Origin: Kingdonia uniflora
Taxonomy: Eukaryota; Streptophyta; Magnoliopsida; Ranunculales; Circaeasteraceae
Assembly (NCBI GenBank): GCA_014058105.1
Contig: JACGCM010000510.1
Coordinates: 1,426,001-1,490,000 of the forward strand
DNA length: 64,000 nucleotides
Direction of reading: 5' to 3'
A program made the translations under genes and the position numbers. The notes below the pieces were generated by a model. That model had not been told where the DNA came from and ran no database searches. It saw nothing but the letters and a program-made list of their open reading frames with translations. Numbering within the stretch: the stretch's first letter is position 1; every line of letters starts with the position of its first letter. This document shows, one piece after another, positions 34,284 through 45,705 of the stretch.

Positions 34284-34295
34284 TGGTATCAGAGC
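34284..34295 (+). promoter_or_regulatory. Primer binding site (initiator Met tRNA)
   Basis: TGGTATCAGAGC lies two bases after the 5' LTR and is complementary to the 3' end of plant initiator methionine tRNA, the usual primer of Copia elements. Confidence 0.85.
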
Positions 34296-34439
34296 GAGGT
34301 TTTATCCTCGATGGTTCTCGTAGTTTGAAGTAACATCTTATCTTGAATTAGCTTAATTTTTTTTTGATTAGTGTATAAAAATTAGGGGAATACTGGAAGA
34401 AGATGAACTAAGTTCTTCAATGGCCCCTAAATAGAATAA

Positions 34440-35170
34440 CACAACGGCTATGTTTAATAATGCCAAAAATTGAAGTTGAGAAATTTAATAGTACAAATTA
34501 CTTTGGCATGTGGTGATGCAAAGTTCTTGATGCACTTAGTTAACAAGATTTGGACGAGGTATTGGAAGAAAAACTCGAAGAGATTAAAGAGATTGTTTAG
34601 AAGAAGATGAATAAACGGGCATGTGGTCAAATTAGGTCATGCCTAGCTTAAGACATAAAGTACCTTGTGATGAATAAAACCTCGGTAAAAGAGATTAGGA
34701 AAATTCTTGACGAGAAGTATTTGGTGAAGGCATCCAAAATTGGCTCTATTTAAAAATGGAGCTTTAACGCTTTACTAGGAGACAAAGGATTTTTATGTCA
34801 GAGCATTTGAACGATTTTACCAAGTTACTTGCCGACTTGGCAAATCTAGAAGAGGTTGTTGGTAATGAGGATAAAGCTCTATTATTCTTAAACTCGCTTC
34901 CCGAAGAGTACGAATACTTCGTAACAACGATTACCTATGGGAAGAGTTCTTTGAAATATTATGATGTGACAACGACGGTAGTAAATCATGAGTACATACA
35001 TAAAGATAAACGTGAGTCCATTCAGTCAACGTCTGCAGTAATGATGACAAGAGGGAAGTCTATGGATAAGAAAAGTCTAGTGGTAATAACTCTTAATCAA
35101 AGTTGAGAGGTCATGGTATTAATCGCAATAATTTGGGTAAAGATGAATGTGTGTTTTATCATGAGATGAG
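34440..35170 (+). pseudogene. Copia gag
   Basis: Reads KIEVEKFNSTNYFGMW, DLDEVLEEKLEE, CLA, IRKILDEKYLVKA, then an open piece at 34795-35106 with LNDFTKLLADLANLEE, KALLFLNSLPEEYEYFVTTI and YGKSSL. These are the typical gag signature of plant Copia elements. A worn zinc knuckle (CVFYHEMRH) lies near 35150. Stops occur after MW, DALS, EIV and elsewhere. Confidence 0.78.
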
Positions 35171-35269
35171 ACATTAAAAGAACGAGTATCCTGCTCTTCT
35201 AAAAAGGTAGAAAGGTAGAAAAGTTGGCTATTCAGTGAATGTTACTTAAGACCATGGGATAAATGATGG

Positions 35270-36620
35270 TAATGATTCTGACTTTTCTTTAGCCATATCA
35301 TCGAGTGCATCCATTGTTGATTCCAAAGAATAGATTACGGATTCGAGTGCTACCTATCATATTTGTCCCGAAATGGGTTATTTTTTTAGTTTCAAAAGGC
35401 TAGATGGTAGAGCTGTGTTGATGGGAAATGATTATTTCTGTCGTATAATGGAGATATGTATTATTCGTTTTAAGTTGCATAATGGTTTGGTTCATAAAAT
35501 TGAAGAGGTTTTGTATATTTTGACTATGAAGAAGAATATTATCTCAGCTGGCTTATTTGAAGTAAAAGGTTACAAGGTTGTATCTGAAAATGGGGTTCAT
35601 AAAATTCTTAAGGGAACAATGGTGGTTTTGAAGGGTCAGAGAAAAAGTAACAACTTATATTATTTAGATGGTATGGCTATTTTTTGAGAAGTTGCTACTG
35701 CAGTAAGTATAGAGACTACTTCCAGAGATACTACTAGACTATGGCATATGCGTTTAACGCATACGGGTGAGAAGTTCTTGTGAGTTCTTGCAAATCAATG
35801 TCTATTTAATGGTATTAAGGCGTACAAGTTGGATTTCTCTGAGTATTGTGTTTTAGGCAAGTAGACATGGGTGAAGTTTGGCACGACTATCTATAGTACT
35901 TGTAAAATCCTTGACTATGTTCATTCAGATGTATGGGGACCCTCCAGGAATGCATTACTTAGAGTTTAAAATTATTTTATGTCATTTGTTGATGATTTTT
36001 TAGACGTGTGTGGGTATATACCATGAGAAGGAAGGATAAAGTCCTAGAAATATTCATGAGGTGGAAAAAGTTGATAGAAACTCAAACTGACAAAAATATT
36101 AAATTGTTCCGTTCAAATAATGGTGAAGAGTATACAAGTGATTCGTTCTTACAAGTATGTCAGGATGAGGAAATTGTGAGACGTACTTTGTTGGAGAAGG
36201 TACGGTGCATGTTGTATAATTCTGGGTTGGGCAAAATGCTTTAGGATGAGGCTTTGACATATACATGCTACCATGTTAATAGGTTGCCTTCAACTGTAAT
36301 TGAAGGTAAAACACCAATGGAAGCTTGGTTGGGAGTACCTGCTATAGATTATGATACTATTCATATTTTTGGGTGTTTAACATACTATCATGTTAATGAT
36401 GGTAAGTTGGATCTTTGAGCAAAGAAAATTATTTTTCAAGGTAAGAAGATAAGGGTTAAAGGTTACAAGTTATGGGATACGATAGACCGAAAGATTATTC
36501 TTAACAGGGATGTTACTTTGATGAGACTTCTATGATAAAGCCACATATCTTTGAGCATAAAGAGAAGAGGTCAAACAAAATTTTGCAGCGGGTGAAGATT
36601 GATGCATCTTCAAATGATCC
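35270..36620 (+). pseudogene. Copia protease and integrase
   Basis: Around 35300-35690 lies the protease and spacer part, with ATYHICPEMGYFFSF-like and KKNIISAGLFEVKGYK sequences. From about 35735 the integrase shows LWHMR, VHSDVWGP-like, YTMRRKDKVLEIFMRWK and FRSNNGEEYTSDSF (DNG altered to NNG). A worn AEAWLG/HIFGC region follows near 36320-36380. Frames change repeatedly, so no integrase could be made. Confidence 0.72.
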
Positions 36621-36799
36621 AGATAGTTTTGTACCAAATGGGGTATCATCTACCGGTGTGACAACGGTTGATAAGCTATTAGTTCATGTTCCAGATGATG
36701 AAGACATAGATAAAAGTAGAGCATTTGGCAGTACATATGAGGAGACTCTGGTCATGGGAATGCAAGTAAGTCAGGATAGCTTACAAAGGGCATGGTAAT

Positions 36800-38170
36800 T
36801 CCAAAGGTGAAGGCCATGGTAGCATTACTGATCGTTGAAGAAGATATTCTTTTGACTTATAAATGAGCTATTTACAGTTTCGAGGCTAACAAATGGGTGG
36901 GAACAATGAAGGAAGAGATACATTTTCTTCTTAAGAATGAAACTTGGGAATTTTTTAAGTTGCCTAAGGGAAAGAAGGCGATTGGTTATAAGTGGGTATA
37001 CACAAAGAAACAAGGATCTCAAAATGATGATATACGCTTCAAAGCAAGACTCGTAGCCAAAGGCTATACTCAATGGGGAGGAATTGGTTGTAATAAAAAA
37101 TTTTCTCTAGTGGTGAAATACTCCTCCATTCATATCCTTTTGACCTTGGTAGCACAATTTGATTTGGAGTTACAAGAACTCAATATAAAGACGGTATTCT
37201 TACATGGGAATTTGAAAGAAAAGATCTATTTGACTCAGCCGAGTAGGTTAAAAGTTGTTTGAAATGAAGATTATTTGTGTAAACTAAGGAGATTGTTGTA
37301 CGGTTTGAAACAGTCTCCACGACAATGGTATAAACAGTTTGATCAGTTTATGATTGGCAGAAGTACAAATAAAGTTATTATGACCACTGTGTCTACTTAC
37401 GCACGCTACGTGACGGGTTCTTTATTTAATTGCTTTTGTATATGGCTGATATGCTTATTGCGTATAAGCATAAAAACGAGATTGACAAGTTAAATAAACA
37501 AATGGGTAAAGAATTTGAAATGAAGGATCCGGGTAACGCGAAGAAAATTCTTGCCATAGATATTCATAGAGATAGAGGGAAGGGAATGGTATATCTTTCT
37601 CAAATGACGTAGATGAGGAAATAAACATGTAAATACGCCCCTTGCCCCTCATTTTAAGCTTAAAGCTACAATGTCTCCAAAAACCTATGATGAACATGAT
37701 TACATGAGTCAAGTTTCTTATGCTTGTACAGTTGGTAGCTTGATATACCATATAATCCATTTCACAGCTCGCCAATGATCTCTTCCTAGATCATACATGC
37801 ATATATTTGTATGCGGATGATATGCTTATTGCGTATAAGCATATAAACGAGATTGAAAAGTTAAATAAAAAAATTGGTGAAGAATTTGAAATAAAGGATC
37901 TGGGTGATGCAAAGAAGATTCTTGCCATAAAGATTCATAGAGATAAAGAGAAGGGAAATAGTGTGTTTTTCACAAACGACGTAGATGAGGAAGGAAATCT
38001 GTAAGTACACCCCTTTCCCCTCATTTTAAGCTTAAAGCTACTATGTTTCCAAAAATCGATAATGAACGTGATTATATGATTCAAGTTCCTTGTGGTAGTG
38101 CAGTTGGTAGTATGATGTATGCAATGGTTTGTACATGGCCAGATATTTCACAAGCAATTGGTATAGTTAG
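36800..38170 (+). pseudogene. Copia reverse transcriptase with an internal rearranged duplication
   Basis: The frame from 36897 reads MKEEIHFLLKNETWEFFKLP, KGKKAIGYKWVYTKK, FKARLVAKGYTQ, LELQELNIKTVFLHGNLKEK and LRRLLYGLKQSPRQWYKQFD. The YADDMLIAY region occurs twice, at about 37436 (worn to YMADMLIAY) and at 37807 (YADDMLIAYKHINEIEKLNK), about 371 bp apart. Between the two copies lies an inverted copy of the sequence that normally follows. Stops and frameshifts are frequent. Confidence 0.82.
37733..37806 (-). repeat. Inverted copy of the RT-RNase H linker inside the Copia element
   Basis: On the minus strand this stretch codes for DLGRDHWRAVKWIIWYIK, the block that follows reverse transcriptase in Copia elements. 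The forward version is at 38174-38241; the first 32 bases agree at about 30 positions in reverse complement. It therefore forms part of an inverted duplication. Confidence 0.75.
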
Positions 38171-38244
38171 GAAATATATGCATGCATGATCTGGGAAGAG
38201 ATCATAAGCGAGTTGTGAATTAGATTTTATGATATATCAAAAGT

Positions 38245-38745
38245 AATGTGGATATTGGTTTGGAATTTTGTAAGCAGGATTCGATTGATCAATTTTGTGT
38301 GGGTTATATGGATTCTGACTATATGGGTGATTTGGAAAAACGACGGTTTATTACAGGGTATGTTTTTACATTAAGTAGACGATTGGTTTGTTGGAGATCT
38401 ATGCTACGGTCTATGGTGGACTTATCTACTATAAAAGCAGAGTATATGGCAGTTACTGAAGTGATTAAAAAGTCTATTTGGATAAAAGGTCTTTGACATG
38501 ATTTGGGCATCAAGATGGAGCATCTTGATATGTTTTGTGATAGTCAGAGTGCTAATCTTTTGGTGAAAGATCAAGTTCATCATCAACGCACGAAGCGCAT
38601 TGATGTGCGTTGGCATTTTATCAAAGATGTATTTTAAGAAAGTGAGATTTGGTTGAAGAAGATTCACACGAATGATAACTAGGCTGATATGTTTACGAAA
38701 TTTATTTATGGGATTAAGTTCAATCATTGTTTGAATTTGGTCTAA
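38245..38745 (+). pseudogene. Copia RNase H
   Basis: The open frame at 38248-38496 has GYMDSDYMGDLEKRRFITGY, VFTLSRRLVCWRSMLRSMVD, LSTIKAEYMAVTEVIKKSIW. The next frame has MFCDSQSANLLVKDQVHHQR, TKRIDVRWHFIKDVF, then ADMFTKF. The acidic RNase H residues (D of MDSD, E of AEYM, D of CDSQS) are still present, but stops interrupt the frame at 38494, 38636 and 38681. Confidence 0.82.
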
Positions 38746-38963
38746 ATCCTTCATACGGATTGATTTAGCCCCTAATGGGGATATTGGAAACTATAGGCGA
38801 CTTGATCCACGGTATGTAAGCAACCATTATTTTGGTGCAGTCGATTTGGTCCTTTGGGATGTTTATTTTTGGATCCTTGAGGACATTTAGGAAAGAGGGT
38901 TCGATTTGTTTTGTTGGCAAAGTTTGGCTCAGATATGAAGAAATCTTCACCGGGGTGGAGAAT

Positions 38964-39372
38964 TGTTGGGTATAAATGAGTAATCCGGATGGAAGTTGGG
39001 TGGTAAGCAATTTCAGATTTCCATCCTAACTTTGTTGATAAGAGGCCAGTAAGATTCGGATTCAATCCGGATGGCCTTATGATTCGGATTTGCATCCGGA
39101 TGCAAATACTTAGAGCTACATGATTTGTTTTGCCTTGTGATAATGAGTTGCTAGGTAAGAGAGATAACCTTGAGAGACCTCAATTGGTTGGTGAGTGACT
39201 GTAACCTCGGATCATCAAATAAAACTCTCTCTCTCTCTCTATTGGTGTGGATATAGGCAATTTGCCAAACCACGATAAATTGTGTGTTCTCATTTGATTG
39301 TGTTTCCTTGTTTAGTTTGTTCATCGCTAATCGAATTGACTTGGAGTTTGGTTTCTCCTATGTAGCTCAATA
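38964..39372 (+). repeat. 3' LTR of the Copia element
   Basis: It follows a purine-rich ACCGGGGTGGAGAAT and starts TGTTGGG. A CT repeat lies at about 39226-39241. It ends GCTCAATA followed by TTTTT. Confidence 0.82.
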
Positions 39373-39966
39373 TTTTTCCTCTTTTTGTGTATTGTTGATC
39401 TATCTAATCTTGATGACTATGAAAAATTGGGAGATGATGATCTATTTTAAGAGGACAATTAGACATCTTAAAACTTCTGCTATAAATTTTCCCATTTGAC
39501 CAAATTTTCATGCTTAATTCCCTGGAAATGTAAATGGCATAATAACGTGACTTTGATATTCAAGACTAAGACTTTATAAACTTACTATTTCAAAAAAGTT
39601 GTATTATTTTAAAAAAAATAATAAAACCTAGAGAACCTCAGATGGCTGCAGGCATAATTCAACATACTTGACCCAAAAAATGACCATAGTGAGATATCTA
39701 TAAATCTATTAGTTAGTCAGTTTAAGGAAATTAACTAAAGTCGTGTTTCCAGGCACCAGATGATGAATGTTAATAATACCAATGTCCGACACAATTGATT
39801 GTTATACTACCACGGCCCCCCCTTGTATGGAAAATCCGCAGTCTGTATATTTTAAAGCATAAATCATCGACTAGCTAAATATATATTTACATTCAACTTC
39901 AAGCATCTAGAATAGAACACAAAAATTTGCACTTACAATTATCTCATTATTTCCAAGAAGCTGTAT
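39373..39966. other. Intergenic DNA, nothing recognised
   Basis: No coding exon or repeat border could be supported between the Copia 3' LTR and the MITE. Confidence 0.4.
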
Positions 39967-39975
39967 TTATATTTA

Positions 39976-40323
39976 GGGATATTTTTAGTTTAGTCCCACC
40001 TACAAACTTGATATTTACCTTTAGTCCCCAAGTTGTTGAAAAATGCACTTTTGGTCCCCAAATAACCTCTGACCACAGGTCAACCCTAGTTGAAGTCTAT
40101 TTTTACCGTGAAGTACCTAATTTATCCTTACGCTGGTTGCACGTGCAGACAACTTATTACATGTTATCTAAAATCACGTGAGGGTAGATTAGGTACTTCC
40201 CGGTAAAAATTGACTTCAACTAGGGCTGACCGACCATTTGGGGACCAAAAGTATATTTCTCAAAAACTTGAGGACTAAAGGCAAATATCCAGTTTGTAGG
40301 TGGGACTAACCTTAAAATATCCC
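39976..40323. mobile_element. Mutator-type MITE
   Basis: The 348-bp element begins GGGATATTTTTAGTTTAGTC and ends in the inverted equivalent. The arms, about 100 bp each, pair through TAGTCCCACCTACAAACT, CCTTTAGTCC, ACTTTTGGTCCCCAAAT and on to TTGACTTCAACTAGGG. It is flanked by a perfect 9-bp duplication TTATATTTA (39967-39975 and 40324-40332), the Mutator signature. It has no coding capacity and needs a transposase in trans. Confidence 0.9.
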
Positions 40324-40439
40324 TTATATTTATGTACCACTCAAATTTCTTGTTGTTTATTGCTAATGCAATAATCGCCAAACGTAGTTACCCTGGTCAT
40401 GGAAGCTAGTATTGATTAGATTCCTCCAAAATGTACTTA

Positions 40440-40611
40440 TCTTAAAAATTTTAATTTTTGTTATAAATGACTTGTATCTTATCATGGCAACGATAAAATG
40501 TAATTGGCATTGTATATGCTATCTTAGACAAAAATTTGATAATTTTGTAGTTATCTTTCCCTGATGGCTAAGGGACTCAACAAGCTAAGATTAAAATCTC
40601 TGTTTTAGATT
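40440..40611 (+). repeat. Left part of a locally duplicated unit, split by the second Gypsy element
   Basis: Blocks such as ACGATAAAATGTAAT, GTATATGCTATCTTA and TTCCCTG..GGCT recur at 46400-46490 in the same order. Together with the sequence after 45878 this is one copy of a duplicated unit of about 0.6-0.7 kb. Confidence 0.55.
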
Positions 40612-41098
40612 TGTAAGGAGTTATTCCTACTCTTGATCCCATAGAAGTTAGGATATCAACCTCTATGCAAACTGCTCAAATTCATAACCACACGACGTTA
40701 TCCAAAGAAACTATTACAGTACAGAAGAGTCAGACCGCTACACAACTAATATGAAGGTCCATTATAACTTCGTTGTAATGTTTTTCATTAAACACGATAA
40801 TGGTCATAAAACGGTCATAATATTAGACCTATAAATAGGACCAAAGAATTACAGATTAATGATTGATATTTTTTTATCTACAAAGTCTATACAAAGCTAT
40901 CCAAAATACTAATTGCAATAGATAGTCACTCAATTAATAACTTCATCATTCCTAAATCCTCAAGAGAGGTCGCAGTTTTTACCAATTCAGAGGTTTCCAC
41001 ACTAATTCTTATATCTTGGTGATTGTTTGTTATTTCTAGCATTCTGATTATATTTGGTGTGAGATACTAAGTTCAAGATACGAAATTAGGTTCTTACA
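40612..41098 (+). repeat. 5' LTR of the second Gypsy element
   Basis: The 487-bp LTR starts TGTAAGGAG and ends GGTTCTTACA. A TATA-like CCTATAAATAGG lies near 40830. The last part, from GTCACTCAAT, matches 45707-45878. Confidence 0.82.
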
Positions 41099-41100
41099 TT

Positions 41101-41117
41101 TGGCGCCGTCTATGGGA
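41101..41117 (+). promoter_or_regulatory. Primer binding site of the second Gypsy element
   Basis: TGGCGCCGTCTATGGGA follows the LTR after two T. This type of site is common in Tat/Ogre-lineage elements, thought to use an Arg tRNA. Confidence 0.75.
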
Positions 41118-41198
41118 ATTGAACCATTAGCCACAGTTTTCATCTTCTCGGAATACCGAGCCTAAGCCAGAATTCCCCAGTTGAACAGACAGAAGGAA

Positions 41199-42770
41199 CT
41201 GACATGAATCAAATGGCAGAATTGCGCGCCACTCTAAACTTCAAGACAGAAAAATAAATGATTCTAGATCAACAGTTGACAGAGGTGCGGGAGGCGTTAC
41301 AAATTCTTCAATGGAAAAAATGACAACATAAAAGAACAAAGATGTGCAGCCTACTATGTTAAGAATTTTAGCTCGTGATAGGTTACCCAGAGGAATCAGT
41401 CAGGTAGCAGATGTTTGACCTGATCATAACCAGCGAGGACCTAAAATCATTATGATACCTGAAGTTCAACAAGAAGTCTATAAAGTCCCTGCTGACCTCA
41501 GACAAGTGAAAGACCCACAAAAGGAAAGGATTTGAAACCCTGTGCATGAACATCTCAGTGAAGGAAGTGGAGATCATAATCGTAGGGAAGGACGAATCCA
41601 ACATCAGGCAGTCACAGTTCGACAGTTTGTTACTCAAGAGTATGTGGACAAGCACATTAAAGAGATGTTTGAAGCCCAAACACGCACAAGCAAGAACATC
41701 TTCAACAGATTACAAAAGAGCCCAATTGCAGAAGAGCTATTAGATAGTAAAGTGCCAACCAATTTTTATATAGCGATAATCCAAAAATACAGATGAACTG
41801 ATCCCGTTGAGTACGTTCAAGAGTTCCAAGATTCTTGGGTCTACACTCCACGTCAAATCACATCTTATATGCAGACTATTCCCAATGAGTCTCTAGGGTG
41901 AGCCTCTACAATAGTTCCATTCCTTGGAAGAAGGATCGATTGGTAGTTTTGAATAGATACGAGAACTATTTTTCAAAAACTATTCGTACAACAGCGATAA
42001 GGAGGAGAACCTTTGCTCTCTGACCAGTCTTAAGCAAATACCGGGAGAAAAGCTTGAGGTATTAATCAAAAAAATCCTCGATCTAGCAAGAAAGGCGGAT
42101 AGTCTTGACCAAAAAATTACATTTTCAACCTACACTAATGCTTTATTCATGGAAAGCCTAGTAAAGATGTACCTCAACTTGAACAAACTCTCAAGTCTTG
42201 AAGATATGATCAAAAAGGTGAAAAATTATATCGATCTCGAAAGGATGATGTCCGAAAGACAAAAGCCGCAAAAGTCAATCCTGACAACAAAAGGACAGTC
42301 TACAAAATGAGAATTCGAGCATGCTACATATACTGGAGGAGACAGGAAACAAACTAAATTAAATGAAGGTAGGCCTCAAAAGGGGAACGACCTGCGAAAA
42401 CCATGTCTTTCAAGATTAACTGCTAAACTGGCCGATATCTACCACGCTTCAAAAAGATAAGTCCTTCAGAAACGCCTAACCCCTCCAACCCATCGAGGGA
42501 AAGCCATACTGCAAATACCATAAAGTCCGACATCATGATACTGAGCACTATTACGCTTTACAGAGACTCATGGCTTATATACTTAAAGACAGAAGATTGC
42601 GCAAATACATCGTTGACCTAGAGAGTTACAAAAATGGGAGTTATAAAACTTGATATTGAGGTCATTCAGATCGAGGGAAGAATGGAGGAAAGACACTTGT
42701 ATCATCTCCGTCTCAGCCACTTCATCGAGATGTACAAGATCAACAGATCAGTCAGATTTTAAAGACACCG
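41199..42770 (+). pseudogene. gag of the second Gypsy element
   Basis: It starts near MNQMAELRATLNF (41203) and passes through DPVEYVQEFQDSW (near 41800), EKLEVLIKKILDLARKADSL and NLNKLSSLEDMIKKVKNYID, then a Cys/His block PYCKYHKVRHHDTEHYYALQRL (42508-42575). Stops break the frame repeatedly, including in the N-terminal region (TEK then TAA). The gag would have formed the particle shell. Confidence 0.72.
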
Positions 42771-42795
42771 TCTCATCCAATGTCACGACCTATCC

Positions 42796-43341
42796 ATGGT
42801 AGAAAAAGAAACTTGTTTACTTCCAGAACCAAGTAATAGAAGAGCAAGAATTTCTTTGGAAGACTGTAATGTCAGTCATGTTACGTCCCCCCATCATGGC
42901 GCACTCATTATTATGTTAAAAATGAAGAACATTGTAATGCACACGATGATGGTAGATACTGAAAGTGGAATTGAAGTACTTTTTCAAAGCACGATTGATC
43001 AAATGGGCTTGACCGATCAAGTATAGGCTAGTGATATAAATATCAGTGGTTTCAATGGGTCTAAAGAAGAATGAGTGGGCACGATTGTTCTCCCCATTAT
43101 ATTAGGACCGGTAACGTTAGATGTGACATTTTATGTTGTGAATGCCAAGTCACGATACTTAGGAATCAGGGGACGAAGTTGGCTGCATAACATGAAGGCT
43201 ATTCCTTTGACTTATCATTTGGCGTTATGCTTTGACTGGAATGGAGGGATATATGAAATCAAGGGCTGTCAAAAGTTAGCACGAGCTTATAAAAATACAG
43301 TAACTGCCATGATAGAACCTTCTGAGGAATACGACGCATAA
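42796..43341 (+). pseudogene. Protease region of the second Gypsy element
   Basis: Two frames, 42796-43026 and 43075-43341, cover the protease: MHTMMVDTESGIEVLFQSTI, LGIRGRSWLHNMKAIPLTYH, YEIKGCQKLARAYKN. The active-site DTG reads DTE, so Gly is replaced by Glu, which should abolish activity. A stop separates the two frames. Confidence 0.75.
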
Positions 43342-43449
43342 CAATTGTAGAACACTAAACCCAGAGATAACAAACCACCAAGAGCAAAAATTACAAAATA
43401 CGTCGAGATTAGCATAGAAAAGCAAGGTATATATATTGGAACTCTTTTA

Positions 43450-44750
43450 TCCATAACAGAACAAAATGCTCTTGTTCAATTTCTTAAAGAAAATAGTGAT
43501 GTGTTCGTATGGATATTTCACGAAATGCCAGGTGTTGACCCCTCTTTGGCTTGCCATAGACTTTGCTTAAAAGACAAGGCCGAGGCGGTTAAACAAAAAT
43601 AAAGAACATTAGCAGCCTAACTCTGGAAGGAAGTTAACAACGAGATGAACAAACTTATCAAAGTTAGATTTATACGAAAGGCAAAGTATCATGACCGGAT
43701 CTTAAACATTGTGGCGGCTCCAAAGAAAAATGGCAAGATTAGAATATGTATGGATTTTGCAGACCTAAATAAATACACTCTGAAAGATAGTTTCCTTCTT
43801 CCTATAATTAATCATCTGTTCGATTCAATCGTTGGACATGAACTCCTATCCATGATGGATGTTGTGTCAGGATATAATCAAATACACCTCTTGCCTAATG
43901 ATCTGGAGAAAACAACTTTCATCATAGAGCATGGGTTATACTATTATAAATTTATGTCTTTCTGACTAAAAAATGCAGGAGCTACTTATCAAAGATTGAT
44001 GACCCAGATGTTCAAGGATCATCTTGAGAAAATATTGGAAGTCTACATCGATGACATGCTATATAAGAGTCTCAAAAAAGATAACCATCTCGCAGATCTT
44101 CACACAACCTTTGATATTCTTCGATCACACAGGATGAAGCTCAACCTTGATAAATGCCAGCTCGCAGTCCAATCCAGAAAATTCTTGGGGTATTTGATTA
44201 GCAAGAAAGGAATCGAGCTGACCAAGATCGCATTCGTGCCCTACTATCTGTGCCTTCACCAAAGATGGTAAAATAGCAGCAATAAATCAATTTGTATCAA
44301 AGTCCTCAGACCGATGTAGATGGTTATTTACCTACTATGAGAAGGGTTACAAAAAGGTAAAATTAAAAAAGACCCAGAGATCGAGTGGAGCAAAGAATGT
44401 GTAGTAGCATTGTAGGAGTTAAAGAGTTTCTTGGGAAAACCACCAATAATGAATACCCCCACAGAAGGTGAAGAGTTTACAATATACCTAGCCATTACAG
44501 AGAAATCATTAAGTTCGATGCTCATTCGACTTGACGACAAAATAGAAAAACTTATTTATTTCAACAGTAAGACTCTTACCCTAGTAGAAACACGATACAC
44601 TAAAATTGAGAAGTTGCTCCTAACTCTCGTTTACACTTCACAAAAGTTAAAGCAATACTTTCAAGCTTATGCGATTCGTGTAATGACAAATGATCCTCTG
44701 TGAGAGGTCTTGTCCAAAAGGGAAAATTCAGACGAGTACAGTAGTGGTCG
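43450..44750 (+). pseudogene. Reverse transcriptase and RNase H of the second Gypsy element
   Basis: Motifs: APKKNGKIRICMDFADLNKY, LLPIINHLFDSIVGHELLS, MMDVVSGYNQIHLL, TTFIIEHGLYYYKFMSF, a stop, LKNAGATYQRLMTQMFKDHL, VYIDDMLYKSLKK, FLGYLISKKGIEL, then FTIYLAITEKSLSSMLIRLD, TLTLVETRYTKIEKLLLTLV. The catalytic YIDD is intact here, unlike in the large Tat copy. Stops and small deletions near 44230-44300 and 43964 inactivate it. Confidence 0.85.
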
Positions 44751-44789
44751 GTTAGTTTGGGGGAACACGATATTCATTTTGAACCAAGA

Positions 44790-45680
44790 CATTCAGAAAT
44801 GGGCAAGGCAGTAGCAGATTTCTTGGAAAATTTTCCAGTCGACAGCCTTGATTGGGAAGAAGATGACATCGATCTCATGGAAGAACAATTTGAAGAAAAA
44901 TCAGACTGGGTATAAAAAAAAGGGTGGCGACTTTTAACTGACGGTTCCGTTGGACTGGCAGGCTCAGGAATCGGTATCATTTTTATCACACTCTCTAATG
45001 AAAAAATTGAGAAGTCAGTCCATCTCAATTTCGACTTCACCAATAATGAAGTAGAATACGAGGCGTTAATTCATGGAATTGATATGGCATTAGAACTCAG
45101 AGTACCCAAGCTATATATATACATGGATTTCTTATTGATCGGGAACCATTACACAAAGCGATATCAAAAAAATGGGAAAATGGTGGATTATGCAGCAGCG
45201 GTAATTGACAGAATGAACAGATTCTAAAAGGCAACAATCGAGTACTTACCTCGAGGGGAAAACAAACATGCGGATTCCCTTGCTTATCTTGCAAGAGTCC
45301 TTGGAACATAAGCTCGATATTTAAAAATTAAAATAGTATCTACCCCCATCATTAACATCATCTTATCAAATGCCATTAATACTGGGGGCGACAAAGAAGT
45401 AGACGACGATTGGAGACGACCTTTCCTCAAATATATTGGTCCAGATAATAATTTTACTGGTGAAGTACTCCTTGAAGGTGTCAACGTAAGAAGAAGACTG
45501 GTAGATATTGTTCAATGATACACTATTATTGACAACTTCCTTTACAAAAGGCCAGTTACAGGGCCTTATCTCAAATGCCTGTATGACACAAAAGCCCTCA
45601 ATTTTTTACGTGACTTACATGAAGGCACTTATAGATCATATGCAGCAGGACGATCCTTGGCAAATCGGATCACATGGGGT
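44790..45680 (+). pseudogene. Second RNase H and pre-integrase region of the second Gypsy element
   Basis: Frames read LTDGSVGLAGSGIGIIFI, TLSNEKIEKSVHLNFDFTNN, EVEYEALIHGIDMALELRVP, EYLPRGENKHADSLAYLARV, then DDDWRRPFLKYIGPDNNFTG and DLHEGTYRSYAAGRSLANRI, where the homology stops. The DGS and EYEAL motifs of the archaeal-type RNase H are well kept. The protein leads into a deletion that removed the whole integrase. Confidence 0.78.
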
Positions 45681-45705
45681 TTCGAACCCAATACTCCTCT
45701 CTTTG

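Larger units (their letters stand above)
33823..39372 (+). mobile_element. Ty1/Copia element with two LTRs, coding part decayed
   Basis: The 5.55-kb element has LTRs at 33823-34281 and 38964-39372, an initiator-Met tRNA primer site right after the first LTR, and gag, protease, integrase, reverse transcriptase and RNase H in Copia order. The flanks TTTTT on both sides fit a 5-bp target duplication, though the sequence is simple. The LTRs share long blocks (ACCACGATAAATTGTGTGTT, TAATCGAATTGACTTGG) but differ at many sites, so the insertion is old. All domains carry stops, and the reverse transcriptase region contains an inverted duplication. Confidence 0.88.
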
